The translations under genes were made by a program, and so were the position numbers. A DNA stretch of 45,408 bases from Pseudomonadota bacterium (GTDB lineage Bacteria > Pseudomonadota > Gammaproteobacteria > Burkholderiales > Burkholderiaceae_C): assembly GCA_963205115.1 (NCBI GenBank), contig CAUJHV010000069.1, positions 1-45,408 on the forward strand, read 5' to 3'. The notes under the pieces were generated by a model. That model was not told the origin of the DNA. It did no database searches and saw only the letters and a program-made list of their open reading frames with translations. Shown here in pieces: positions 34,253-43,078 of this stretch. Within the stretch, counting starts at the first letter, position 1; each line of letters opens with the position of its first letter.

Positions 34253-35316
34253 TCGAGACGATCAACCAAGCCGGCCAGGGCCTGTTCGGCCCGACGCTGT
34301 GGCTCGTCATCTGGAGCCTGATCAAGATCGTCCTGCTGCTGGCCCCGCTGATGGGCTGTGTCGCCTACCTGACGCTGTGGGAGCGCAAGGCCATCGGCCG
34401 CACGCAGGTGCGCCCCGGCCCGAACCGCGTGGGCCCGATGGGTCTGCTCACGCCGATCGCCGACGCGGTCAAGCTGATCTTCAAGGAAATCATCCGCCCC
34501 ACCGCGGCCAGCAAGGGCCTGTTCTTCCTGGGCCCGATCATGACCATCATGCCGGCACTCGCCGCGTGGGCCGTGATCCCCTTCGGTCCGGACGTGGCCC
34601 TGGCCAACGTCAATGCCGGTCTGCTGTTCCTGATGGCCATCACCTCGCTCGAGGTCTACGGTGTCATCATCGCCGGCTGGGCCTCGAACTCGAAGTACGC
34701 CTTCCTGGGCGCGCTGCGTGCATCGGCGCAAATGGTCAGCTACGAAATCGCGATGGGTTTTGCGCTGGTCGTGGTGTTGATGGTGTCGGCCAGCATGAAC
34801 ATGTCCGACATCGTGATGAGCCAGGGCCGCGGCTACTTCGCCGACAAGGGCCTGAGCTTCCTGAGCTGGAACTGGCTGCCGCTGCTGCCCATCTTCCTGG
34901 TCTATTTCATCTCGGGCCTGGCCGAGACGAACCGCCACCCGTTCGACGTGGTGGAAGGCGAGTCGGAAATCGTGGCCGGCCACATGATCGAGTACTCGGG
35001 CATGTCGTTCGCGATGTTCTTCCTGGCCGAGTACGCCAACATGATTCTCGTGTCGATGCTGTGCACGATCATGTTCCTGGGTGGCTGGCTGCCGCCGATC
35101 GACAGCATCGTATTCAACTGGATTCCAGGCTGGATCTGGCTCGCGATCAAGGTCTTCGTGGTCGTCACGATGTTCCTGTGGGTGCGCGCGACGTTCCCGC
35201 GCTACCGCTACGACCAGATCATGCGTCTGGGCTGGAAGATCTTCATTCCCATCACGCTGGTCTGGCTGGTCGTCGTGGGCCTGTGGATCCAGTCGCCCTG
35301 GAATATCTGGAAGTGA
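34249..35316 (+). CDS. nuoH: NADH dehydrogenase I subunit H
   Basis: Membrane subunit at the junction with the peripheral arm, 355 residues, about eight transmembrane helices. Conserved loops ERKAIGRTQVRPGPNRVGP and AETNRHPFDVVEGESE contact the quinone channel. Its ATG overlaps the nuoG stop by four bases (ATGA), so translation is coupled. Confidence 0.98.
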   Translation: MIETINQAGQGLFGPTLWLVIWSLIKIVLLLAPLMGCVAYLTLWERKAIGRTQVRPGPNRVGPMGLLTPIADAVKLIFKEIIRPTAASKGLFFLGPIMTIMPALAAWAVIPFGPDVALANVNAGLLFLMAITSLEVYGVIIAGWASNSKYAFLGALRASAQMVSYEIAMGFALVVVLMVSASMNMSDIVMSQGRGYFADKGLSFLSWNWLPLLPIFLVYFISGLAETNRHPFDVVEGESEIVAGHMIEYSGMSFAMFFLAEYANMILVSMLCTIMFLGGWLPPIDSIVFNWIPGWIWLAIKVFVVVTMFLWVRATFPRYRYDQIMRLGWKIFIPITLVWLVVVGLWIQSPWNIWK

Positions 35317-35327
35317 AGGCCTGAGCC

Positions 35328-35813
35328 ATGGCTGTCAAAGACGTCCTTCAGAGCTTCATGCTCACCGAGCTGTTCAAGGGCCTGGCCCTGACCGGCCGCC
35401 ATTTCCTGTCGAAGACCATCACGGTGCAGTTTCCCGAAGAGAAGACGCCGCTGTCGCCGCGCTTCCGGGGCCTGCACGCGCTGCGCCGCTACGAGAACGG
35501 CGAAGAGCGCTGCATCGCCTGCAAGCTGTGCGAAGCGGTGTGCCCGGCGATGGCCATCACGATAGAGAGCACCGTGCGTGCCGACGGCACGCGGCGCACC
35601 TCGCGCTACGACATCGACCTGACCAAATGCATCTTCTGCGGCTTCTGCGAAGAAAGCTGCCCGGTCGATTCGATCGTCGAGACGCACGTCTTCGAGTACC
35701 ACGGCGAAAAGCGCGGCGACTTGTACTTCACCAAGGACATGCTGCTGGCCGTGGGCGACCGCTACGAGAAGGAAATCGCAGCCAACCGGGAGGCCGACGC
35801 CCGCTACCGCTGA
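35328..35813 (+). CDS. nuoI: NADH dehydrogenase I subunit I (N6a, N6b)
   Basis: Peripheral subunit of 161 residues with two [4Fe-4S] clusters. The ligand sets are Cys62, Cys65, Cys68, Cys72 (CIACKLCEAVCP) and Cys101, Cys104, Cys107, Cys111 (CIFCGFCEESCP). It carries electrons from NuoG to N2 in NuoB. Confidence 0.98.
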   Translation: MAVKDVLQSFMLTELFKGLALTGRHFLSKTITVQFPEEKTPLSPRFRGLHALRRYENGEERCIACKLCEAVCPAMAITIESTVRADGTRRTSRYDIDLTKCIFCGFCEESCPVDSIVETHVFEYHGEKRGDLYFTKDMLLAVGDRYEKEIAANREADARYR

Positions 35814-35838
35814 TGCGCCACAGCCGGGTCCTACTGCC

Positions 35839-36480
35839 ATGAATTCAACCACCGCCCTGTTCTACGTCTTTTCGACCGTGCTGCTGTTCGCCGCGTTCCG
35901 TGTCATCACGGCGCGCAGCACGGTGCATGCGGCGCTCTTCCTCGTGCTCTCGTTCTTCAGTGCGAGCTGTGTGTGGATGCTGCTGCAGGCCGAGTTTCTG
36001 GCCATTGCGCTGGTGCTGGTCTACGTCGGCGCCGTGATGGTGCTGTTCCTCTTCGTCGTGATGATGCTGGACATCAACAGCGACGCGTTCCGCGAAGGCT
36101 TCTGGAAGCACTTCCCGCTGGCCGGCATCGTCGGTGCAGTCATCGCCGTGGAGATGGCGATGGTGCTGCTGCGCGGCCATCGCCAGAGCGATGCACCCCA
36201 GTTCACGCCCCAGGCCATCGAGATGGGCAACACGCGCATCCTGGGCATCGAGATCTACACCGACTACCTCTACCCGCTGCAGCTTGCGGCCGTGCTGCTG
36301 CTGGTGGCCATCATTTCCGCCATTGCGCTGACGCTGCGTGCCCGCAAGGACAGCCGCTACCAGAACCCCGCCGAGCAGGTGCGGGTCCGCAAGGCCGACC
36401 GCCTGCGCATCGTGCAGATGGCGCCGGTCATCGAAGTCCCGTCGGCACCCGCTGCCCCGCAGGAAGGATCGAAGTCATGA
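35839..36480 (+). CDS. nuoJ: NADH dehydrogenase I subunit J
   Basis: Membrane subunit of 213 residues with five predicted helices. The GAVMVLFLFVVMML segment corresponds to the helix with a pi-bulge. The C-terminal ~50 residues are a hydrophilic tail. Its stop overlaps the nuoK start (ATGA). Confidence 0.96.
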   Translation: MNSTTALFYVFSTVLLFAAFRVITARSTVHAALFLVLSFFSASCVWMLLQAEFLAIALVLVYVGAVMVLFLFVVMMLDINSDAFREGFWKHFPLAGIVGAVIAVEMAMVLLRGHRQSDAPQFTPQAIEMGNTRILGIEIYTDYLYPLQLAAVLLLVAIISAIALTLRARKDSRYQNPAEQVRVRKADRLRIVQMAPVIEVPSAPAAPQEGSKS

Positions 36481-36785
36481 CGCTCACGCTCGGCCATTTC
36501 CTGTCGCTTGGCGGGATCCTGTTCGCGCTGTCGGTGGTGGGCATCTTCCTGAACCGGCACAACCTGATCGTGCTGCTGATGGCCATCGAGTTGATGCTGT
36601 TGGCCGTCAACATGAACTTCGTCGCCTTCTCGCACTATCTGGGCGATATGGCGGGGCAGGTGTTCGTGTTCTTCATCCTGACGGTGGCCGCGGCTGAATC
36701 CGCGATCGGTCTGGCCATTCTGGTGGTGCTGTTCCGCAATCGATCGACGATCGACCTGCAGGAACTGGATGCCCTCCAGGGCTGA
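36477..36785 (+). CDS. nuoK: NADH dehydrogenase I subunit K
   Basis: Small antiporter-like membrane subunit of 102 residues with three helices. The membrane glutamates are visible in LLMAIELMLLAVN and AAAESAIGLAI. It is translationally coupled to nuoJ by a four-base overlap. Confidence 0.97.
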   Translation: MTLTLGHFLSLGGILFALSVVGIFLNRHNLIVLLMAIELMLLAVNMNFVAFSHYLGDMAGQVFVFFILTVAAAESAIGLAILVVLFRNRSTIDLQELDALQG

Positions 36786-36802
36786 TTCGAGGCTGGTGAC
36801 CC

Positions 36803-38827
36803 ATGTCCGCAACGCTTTCGCAAAATCTGCTGCTCACCGCGGCCCTCGCGCCACTGGCGGGTGCCATCGTGGCCGGCTTCTTCGGCAAGACCGTGGGCCG
36901 TGCCGGCTCTCACGTCGCGACCATCCTGGGCGTGCTGGTCTCGTTCGTGTGCTCGGTGATGGTGCTGAACGACGTCAACGCCGGCGCCCGCTTCAATGCC
37001 ACCGTCTACGAATGGATGGTGCTGGGCAACCTGAAGATGGAGGTCGGCTTCCTCATCGACGGGCTGACGGCCATGATGATGTGCGTGGTGACCTCCGTGT
37101 CGCTGATGGTGCACATCTACACCATCGGCTACATGGAAGAGGATCCGGGGTACCAGCGCTTCTTCTCGTACATCTCGATGTTCACGTTCTCGATGTTGAT
37201 GCTCGTGATGAGCAACAACTTCCTGCAGTTGTTCTTCGGCTGGGAAGCGGTGGGCCTGGTGTCCTACCTGCTGATCGGCTTCTGGTACAAGAAGCCCACG
37301 GCGATCTTCGCCAACATGAAGGCCTTCCTGGTCAACCGGGTCGGTGACTTCGGCTTCATCCTGGGCATCGGCCTGATCGTCACGTTTGCCGGCTCGCTGA
37401 ACTACACGGAAGTCTTCGCGAAGGCGCCGCAGCTGGCGGCTCTGAAGTTTCCCGGCAACGACTGGATGCTGATCACCGCCATCTGCATCTGCCTGTTCAT
37501 CGGTGCAATGGGCAAGAGCGCGCAGGTGCCGCTGCACGTGTGGCTGCCGGATTCCATGGAAGGCCCGACGCCCATCTCGGCGCTGATCCACGCGGCCACG
37601 ATGGTGACCGCGGGCATCTTCATGGTCACGCGCATGTCGCCGCTGTTCGAGCTGTCGGACACCGCGCTGAACTTCGTGCTGGTGATCGGCGCCATCACCG
37701 CGCTGTTCATGGGCTTCCTGGGCATCATCCAGAACGACATCAAGCGCGTGGTCGCGTACTCCACGCTCTCGCAGCTGGGCTACATGACCGTGGCGCTCGG
37801 CGTGTCGGCCTACTCCGTGGCCGTGTTCCACCTGATGACGCATGCCTTCTTCAAGGCGCTGCTGTTCCTGGGTGCGGGTTCGGTGATCATCGGCATGCAC
37901 CATGACCAGGACATCCGCAACATGGGTGGCCTGCGCAAGTACATGCCCATCACCTGGATCACCTCGCTGCTGGGCTCGCTGGCGCTGATCGGCACGCCGT
38001 TCTTTGCGGGCTTCTACTCGAAGGACAGCATCATCGAGGCCGTGCACGCCAGCCATCTGCCGGGCGCCGGGTTCGCGTATTTCTCGGTGGTGGCGGGTGT
38101 CTTCATCACCGCGTTCTACTCGTTCCGCATGTATTTCCTCGTCTTCCATGGCGAGGAGCGCTTCCGGCACAAGCCCTCCCCCGGCGAGCATGACCACCCG
38201 GACGAGCACGGCCACATGCATGTGCACGTGCCGCACGAGTCGCCCGCCGTCGTCTGGGTGCCGCTGGTGCTGCTGGCGATCCCGTCGGTCGTGATCGGCT
38301 ACCTGACGATCGAGCCGATGCTCTACGGCAGCCTGCTGAAGGACGCCGTGTTCGTCAACGGTTCGGTCCACCACGCGATGGCCGAGTTGAAGACCGAATT
38401 CCACGGTGCCGCCGCGATGGCGCTGCACGCCTTCGGCACGCTGCCCTTCTGGCTGGCCGCCGCGGGCGTGGCCCTGTCGTGGTGGATGTACATGAAGGCA
38501 CCCGCGGTGCCGGCGGCAATCGCTCGGACCTTCGCGCCCATCGTGCGGATCCTGGAGAACAAGTACTACTTCGACGCCTTCAACGAGAAGGTGCTGGCAG
38601 CAGGTGCCCGTGCGATCGGCACAGGGCTGTGGAAGGGTGGTGACGCCGGCTTGATCGATGGCGTCGTGATCAACGGGTCGGCGCGCGTGGTCGGTGTTTT
38701 TGCCGGCCTGACGCGGCTGCTGCAGACCGGTCAGCTGTACTGGTATGCGCTGACCATGGTGCTGGGCATCTTCGGTCTGCTGACCTGGCAGTTGTGGCCC
38801 TACCTCGGCAGCGCAGTGGCGCGCTGA
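36803..38827 (+). CDS. nuoL: NADH dehydrogenase I subunit L
   Basis: Largest antiporter-like proton-pumping subunit, 674 residues, with about sixteen helices including the long lateral arm at the C terminus. Conserved blocks are FFGWEAVGLVSYLLIGFW, MGKSAQVPLHVWLPDSMEGPTPISALIHAATMV and HAFFKALLFLGAGSVI. A histidine-rich hydrophilic loop lies at 456-478 with eight His. A purine-rich 55-base spacer separates it from nuoM. Confidence 0.97.
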   Translation: MSATLSQNLLLTAALAPLAGAIVAGFFGKTVGRAGSHVATILGVLVSFVCSVMVLNDVNAGARFNATVYEWMVLGNLKMEVGFLIDGLTAMMMCVVTSVSLMVHIYTIGYMEEDPGYQRFFSYISMFTFSMLMLVMSNNFLQLFFGWEAVGLVSYLLIGFWYKKPTAIFANMKAFLVNRVGDFGFILGIGLIVTFAGSLNYTEVFAKAPQLAALKFPGNDWMLITAICICLFIGAMGKSAQVPLHVWLPDSMEGPTPISALIHAATMVTAGIFMVTRMSPLFELSDTALNFVLVIGAITALFMGFLGIIQNDIKRVVAYSTLSQLGYMTVALGVSAYSVAVFHLMTHAFFKALLFLGAGSVIIGMHHDQDIRNMGGLRKYMPITWITSLLGSLALIGTPFFAGFYSKDSIIEAVHASHLPGAGFAYFSVVAGVFITAFYSFRMYFLVFHGEERFRHKPSPGEHDHPDEHGHMHVHVPHESPAVVWVPLVLLAIPSVVIGYLTIEPMLYGSLLKDAVFVNGSVHHAMAELKTEFHGAAAMALHAFGTLPFWLAAAGVALSWWMYMKAPAVPAAIARTFAPIVRILENKYYFDAFNEKVLAAGARAIGTGLWKGGDAGLIDGVVINGSARVVGVFAGLTRLLQTGQLYWYALTMVLGIFGLLTWQLWPYLGSAVAR

Positions 38828-38842
38828 GGCCGGACAGACGCA

Positions 38843-38880
38843 CAAAAGAAGCGAAGAAGCGAAGAGGCGGAGAGCAAACA
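38843..38880 (+). other. purine-rich spacer before nuoM
   Basis: The spacer contains near-repeats of GAAGCGAA followed by GAGGCGGAGAG. The GGCGGAGAG end could act as the nuoM ribosome binding site. No other structure is seen. Confidence 0.5.
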
Positions 38881-38882
38881 AA

Positions 38883-40358
38883 ATGGGTCTTCTGAGTGTG
38901 GCCATCTGGCTGCCGATCGCGGTCGGTGCCTTGTTGCTGGCGCTGGGCCGTGACGCCTACGCCAACACCGTGCGGTGGGTGGCGTTGATCGGCGCGCTGG
39001 CCGGCTTCCTCGTCACGTTGCCGCTGATTTCGCGCTTCGACGTCGGAACCGCCGCGATGCAGTTCCAGGAAAACCTGCCCTGGATCGAACGCTTCAATGT
39101 GTCGTACCGCCTGGGCGTGGACGGTCTGTCGATGTGGTTCGTGCCGCTTACCGCCTTCATCACGGTCATCGTCGTGATCTCCGCCTGGGAGGTCATCACC
39201 GAGCGCGTCTACCAGTACATGGGCGCATTCCTGATCCTGTCCGGCCTGATGAATGGCGTCTTCTCGGCCCTGGACGGACTGCTGTTCTATGTCTTCTTCG
39301 AAGCCACGCTGATCCCGATGTACATCATCATCGGCGTCTGGGGCGGTCCGAACCGGGTCTACGCGGCGTTCAAGTTCTTCCTGTACACGCTGCTCGGTTC
39401 GCTGCTGATGCTGATTGCGCTGCTGTACCTGTACTTCAAGTCCGGCGGCAGTTTCGACATCCTCGCCTGGCACAAGCTGCCGCTGCCGCTGAATGCGCAG
39501 ACGCTGCTGTTCTTTGCCTTCCTGGCGGCCTTCTCGGTGAAGGTGCCGATGTGGCCGGTGCACACCTGGCTGCCCGACGCCCACGTCGAGGCACCCACCG
39601 GCGGCTCGGTGGTCCTGGCCGCCATCATGCTGAAGCTCGGCGCCTACGGCTTCCTGCGCTTCTCCCTGCCCATCGCGCCGGACGCCAGCCGCGAATACGC
39701 CTGGTTCATCATCGCGCTGAGCCTGATCGCTGTGATCTACATCGGCCTGGTCGCGCTGGTGCAGCGCGACATGAAGAAGCTGGTGGCCTATTCGTCCGTC
39801 GCGCACATGGGCTTCGTGACGCTGGGCTTCTTCATCTTCAACGAGCTGGGCGTCTCCGGCGGTCTGGTGCAGATGATCAGCCACGGCTTCGTTTCGGGTG
39901 CGATGTTCCTGTGCATCGGCGTCATGTACGACCGCGTGCACAGCCGCGAGATCGCCGCGTACGGCGGCGTCGTCAACACGATGCCCAAGTTCGTCGGCTT
40001 CGCCGTCTTCTTCGCGATGGCCAATTGCGGGCTTCCGGGCACCGCTGGGTTCGTCGGCGAATGGATGGTGATCCTGGGCACCGTGCAGGCGAGTTTCTGG
40101 CTCGCGCTGCTGGCGGCCACCGCGCTGATCTCCGGCGCGGCCTACACGCTGTGGATGGTCAAGCGTGTGTACTTCGGCGATGTCACCAACCACCACGTGC
40201 GCGAGATGCTCGACATCAACTCGCGCGAATTCCTGATGCTGGCCCTGCTGGCGATCGCCACGCTGGGCATGGGTCTCTATCCCAAGCCGTTCACCGACGT
40301 GATGCACGTCTCCGTCACCGAGCTGCTCAAGCACGTGGCGATGAGCAAGCTGAATTGA
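38883..40358 (+). CDS. nuoM: NADH dehydrogenase I subunit M
   Basis: Antiporter-like proton channel subunit of 491 residues with about fourteen helices. The key lysine region FSVKVPMWPVHTWLPDAHVEAPTGGSV and the discontinuous-helix glutamate in the FEATLIPMYIIIG block are present. Confidence 0.97.
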   Translation: MGLLSVAIWLPIAVGALLLALGRDAYANTVRWVALIGALAGFLVTLPLISRFDVGTAAMQFQENLPWIERFNVSYRLGVDGLSMWFVPLTAFITVIVVISAWEVITERVYQYMGAFLILSGLMNGVFSALDGLLFYVFFEATLIPMYIIIGVWGGPNRVYAAFKFFLYTLLGSLLMLIALLYLYFKSGGSFDILAWHKLPLPLNAQTLLFFAFLAAFSVKVPMWPVHTWLPDAHVEAPTGGSVVLAAIMLKLGAYGFLRFSLPIAPDASREYAWFIIALSLIAVIYIGLVALVQRDMKKLVAYSSVAHMGFVTLGFFIFNELGVSGGLVQMISHGFVSGAMFLCIGVMYDRVHSREIAAYGGVVNTMPKFVGFAVFFAMANCGLPGTAGFVGEWMVILGTVQASFWLALLAATALISGAAYTLWMVKRVYFGDVTNHHVREMLDINSREFLMLALLAIATLGMGLYPKPFTDVMHVSVTELLKHVAMSKLN

Positions 40359-40377
40359 GCCGGCGGAGAACCACACC

Positions 40378-41859
40378 ATGAATGCGATGAACTGGCTCGT
40401 CGTTTATCCCGAGATCATCCTGTTGTCGATGGCCTGCCTGATCGCGGTCGTCGATCTCTTCGTCACCGACCCGGCGCGGCGCCTGACCTTCTGGCTCACT
40501 CAGGGCACCCTGGCGGTCGTCACCGTCACGCACCTGATGTATTTCGATGGCGGCTTCACGCTGTACGGCATGCAGGGCCTGGTGGTCAACGATCCCATGG
40601 GCCACCTGCTCGCCGCGTCGGCCGCCCTGGCCACCCTGGTCAGCGTGGCCTACGCGCAGCCGTACCTGGCCAGCCGCGACATGCTCAAGGGCGAGTTTTT
40701 CACCCTGACGCTGATGTCCCTGCTGGGCATCTCGGTGATGTGCTCGGCCAACAACTTCCTCGTGGTGTATCTGGGCCTCGAGGTCATGAGCCTGTCGCTG
40801 TATGCGCTGACCGCGCTGCGCCGCGACCACGCCATCGCGACGGAAGCCGCGATGAAGTACTTCGTGCTCGGCGCGCTGGCCAGCGGTTTCCTGCTGTACG
40901 GCATGTCGATGATGTACGGCGCGACGGGCTCGCTGGAAATTCCGCGCGTCTTCGAGCAGATCAGCACCGGCAAGATCAACCGCGAAGTGCTGGTCCTCGG
41001 CACGGTCTTCATTGTTGCCGGGCTGGCCTTCAAGCTCGGCGCCGCGCCCTTCCACATGTGGCTGCCCGACGTCTACCACGGCGCGCCTTCCGCCGTGACG
41101 CTGCTGATCGCTGCCGCACCGAAGCTGGCTGGCTTCGCCATCACGATCCGGCTGCTCGTCGAAGGCATGCTGGGCCTGGCGGTGGACTGGCAGGGCATGC
41201 TGGTCGTGCTGGCCGTGGCCTCGCTGGTGGTGGGCAACCTGGGGGCCATCGCGCAGACGAACCTCAAGCGCATGCTCGCCTACTCGACCATCGCCCAGAT
41301 GGGCTTCGTCGTGCTGGGCTTGAGTGCGGGCGTGGTCAGCGGCAATACGCTGTCTGCGGCAAATGCCTACAGCTCGTCGATGTTCTACATGGTCACCTAC
41401 GTGCTGACCACGCTGGGCACCTTCGGCCTGATCGTCTACCTCTCGCGTGCCGGCTTCGAATCCGAGCAGGTCGCCGATCTGGCGGGCCTGTCCAGGCGCG
41501 CGCCCTGGCTGGCGGGCGTGATGGCGGTGTTCATGTTCTCGCTGGCCGGCATTCCCCCGATGGTCGGCTTCTATGCCAAGGTGTCGGTGCTGCAGGCGCT
41601 GATCACGACCAACGTGACGGGCTACATCGTGCTGGCCGTCGTGGCCGTGCTGCTGTCCCTGATCGGCGCCTTCTACTACCTGCGCGTCGTGAAGATCATG
41701 TACTTCGACGAGCCGGCGCACCCGGAGTTCGAGGCCCGGCCGGCTGGCGTGTCCGCCTTGCTGGCGCTCAATGGCGCGGCCATCCTGGGCCTGGGCATCA
41801 TGCCGGGCGGACTGATGGCCGCCTGCCGCGACGCCATCATCAAGGCACTGGCCACCTGA
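40378..41859 (+). CDS. nuoN: NADH dehydrogenase I subunit N
   Basis: Antiporter-like subunit of 493 residues, last of the fourteen nuo genes. Conserved features are VVYLGLEVMSLSLYAL (membrane Glu) and FKLGAAPFHMWLPDVYHGAPS (Lys). A Nudix gene follows after 16 bases, so the transcript probably continues. Confidence 0.97.
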   Translation: MNAMNWLVVYPEIILLSMACLIAVVDLFVTDPARRLTFWLTQGTLAVVTVTHLMYFDGGFTLYGMQGLVVNDPMGHLLAASAALATLVSVAYAQPYLASRDMLKGEFFTLTLMSLLGISVMCSANNFLVVYLGLEVMSLSLYALTALRRDHAIATEAAMKYFVLGALASGFLLYGMSMMYGATGSLEIPRVFEQISTGKINREVLVLGTVFIVAGLAFKLGAAPFHMWLPDVYHGAPSAVTLLIAAAPKLAGFAITIRLLVEGMLGLAVDWQGMLVVLAVASLVVGNLGAIAQTNLKRMLAYSTIAQMGFVVLGLSAGVVSGNTLSAANAYSSSMFYMVTYVLTTLGTFGLIVYLSRAGFESEQVADLAGLSRRAPWLAGVMAVFMFSLAGIPPMVGFYAKVSVLQALITTNVTGYIVLAVVAVLLSLIGAFYYLRVVKIMYFDEPAHPEFEARPAGVSALLALNGAAILGLGIMPGGLMAACRDAIIKALAT

Positions 41860-41875
41860 GGCCGGGACCGCGCAC

Positions 41876-42463
41876 GTGGATGCCGGCGACGACGCCCACC
41901 TGATCGAACACTTCATCGCGTCCGAGACCCGCCTGAGTGGCGGGTTCCTGACGGTGCTGCGTGACCGTGTCCGGCTGCCCGACGGGCAGGAAGCGACACG
42001 CGAATTCATACGCCACCCGGGTGCGGTCGCCATCGTGCCCATACTCGACGACGGCCGGCTGGTCCTGGTGCGCCAGTTCCGCTATCCGGTCGGGCGTGTG
42101 CTCCTGGAGTGGCCCGCCGGCAAGCTCGACGGCAAGGAAGGCGCCTTCGCCTGCGCCCGACGCGAGCTGCGCGAGGAAACCGGCTACGTCGCCAGCGAGT
42201 GGGCCCGCGCCGGTGTCTTCCACAACGCTTGCGCCTATTCCGACGAAGGCATCGAGATCTGGTTTGCACGCGGCCTTCGGCCGGGTGTGCAGGCGCTGGA
42301 TGCCGGCGAGTTCGTCGAGGTTGGCCAGTACGAGGAAGCCGAGTTGATCGAGCGCCTGCAGGCCGGCGAGATCACCGACATGAAAACCGCGCTGGGCCTG
42401 CTGTGGCTGCAGCGCTGGCGCGCGGGCGGCTTGCGCCTGGATTGGCACGTGCCGGCAGACTGA
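41876..42463 (+). CDS. Nudix hydrolase, ADP-ribose pyrophosphatase-like
   Basis: Nudix-fold pyrophosphatase of 195 residues. The full Nudix box GKLDGKEGAFACARRELREE plus TGY is present, with PAGK before it as in the NudF/ADP-ribose pyrophosphatase group. It would split ADP-ribose or related nucleoside diphosphates to AMP and a phosphosugar. It starts at GTG 41876, close behind nuoN. The link to complex I may only be shared transcription. A GCCGC/GCGGC hairpin (42465-42477) follows the stop. Confidence 0.9.
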   Translation: MDAGDDAHLIEHFIASETRLSGGFLTVLRDRVRLPDGQEATREFIRHPGAVAIVPILDDGRLVLVRQFRYPVGRVLLEWPAGKLDGKEGAFACARRELREETGYVASEWARAGVFHNACAYSDEGIEIWFARGLRPGVQALDAGEFVEVGQYEEAELIERLQAGEITDMKTALGLLWLQRWRAGGLRLDWHVPAD

Positions 42464-42567
42464 GCCGCCTTGCGGCATCATGTAGCCGATATGCCGTCCT
42501 ATCTGCTCCCGATGTTCACCTGCCGCCTGCGGACCGGTTGGCTGCGCGATCTTGCGGGGCCAGTGCG

Positions 42568-43008
42568 ATGAAAGTCCTCAACCTGCGCTGCGCCAACGGC
42601 CACGGTTTCGAGGGCTGGTTCGGCTCCGAAGACGACTTTCTCGACCAGAACGGCCGCGGGCTCATCGAATGCCCGCTGTGTGCCGACCGCGTGGTCACGC
42701 GCATGCCCAGCGCGCCGCGCCTGAATCTCTCGGGTGCGCGCCCGCCGGCGCCGGCGGCCGCTGAGCCGCCCGCCGCCAAGCCCGACCTGCAGACGATGTG
42801 GATGGAAGCCGTGCGCCACGCGATGGCCAACACCGAGGACGTGGGCGAGCGCTTTGCCGAAGAGGCGCGCCGCATCCACTACGGCGAAAGCGATTCGCGC
42901 GGCATCCGCGGCGTGGCCAGCCCGGCTGAACGCGAAGCCTTGCATGACGAGGGCATCGAAGTGCTGTCCTTGCCGATTCCGCCCGGGCTCAAAGGGCCGG
43001 TGCAGTAG
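42568..43008 (+). CDS. DUF1178 family protein
   Basis: Conserved protein of 146 residues with unknown function. The N terminus MKVLNLRCANGHGFEGWF and CPLCADR (Cys8, Cys35, Cys38) suggest a zinc-ribbon. A Pro/Ala-rich linker (about 55-72) precedes a C-terminal helical part with EARRIHYGE. It lies 104 bases after the Nudix gene; this pairing after nuo is common in related genomes. The 70-base gap after it, before the convergent oxidase gene, contains only two copies of GCCGGCGCT. Confidence 0.9.
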   Translation: MKVLNLRCANGHGFEGWFGSEDDFLDQNGRGLIECPLCADRVVTRMPSAPRLNLSGARPPAPAAAEPPAAKPDLQTMWMEAVRHAMANTEDVGERFAEEARRIHYGESDSRGIRGVASPAEREALHDEGIEVLSLPIPPGLKGPVQ

Positions 43009-43078
43009 GCCGGCGCTTCACGCGTCCCCCGTTGCAGGCTTTGCCGATCCCGCGGCCTGCCGGCGCTGGACGCGGAAG

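Noticed and set aside
36635..38905. 756-codon antisense frame over nuoL
   Set aside because: Same artefact; composition dominated by His, Arg, Asp and Gln, with no recognisable domain.
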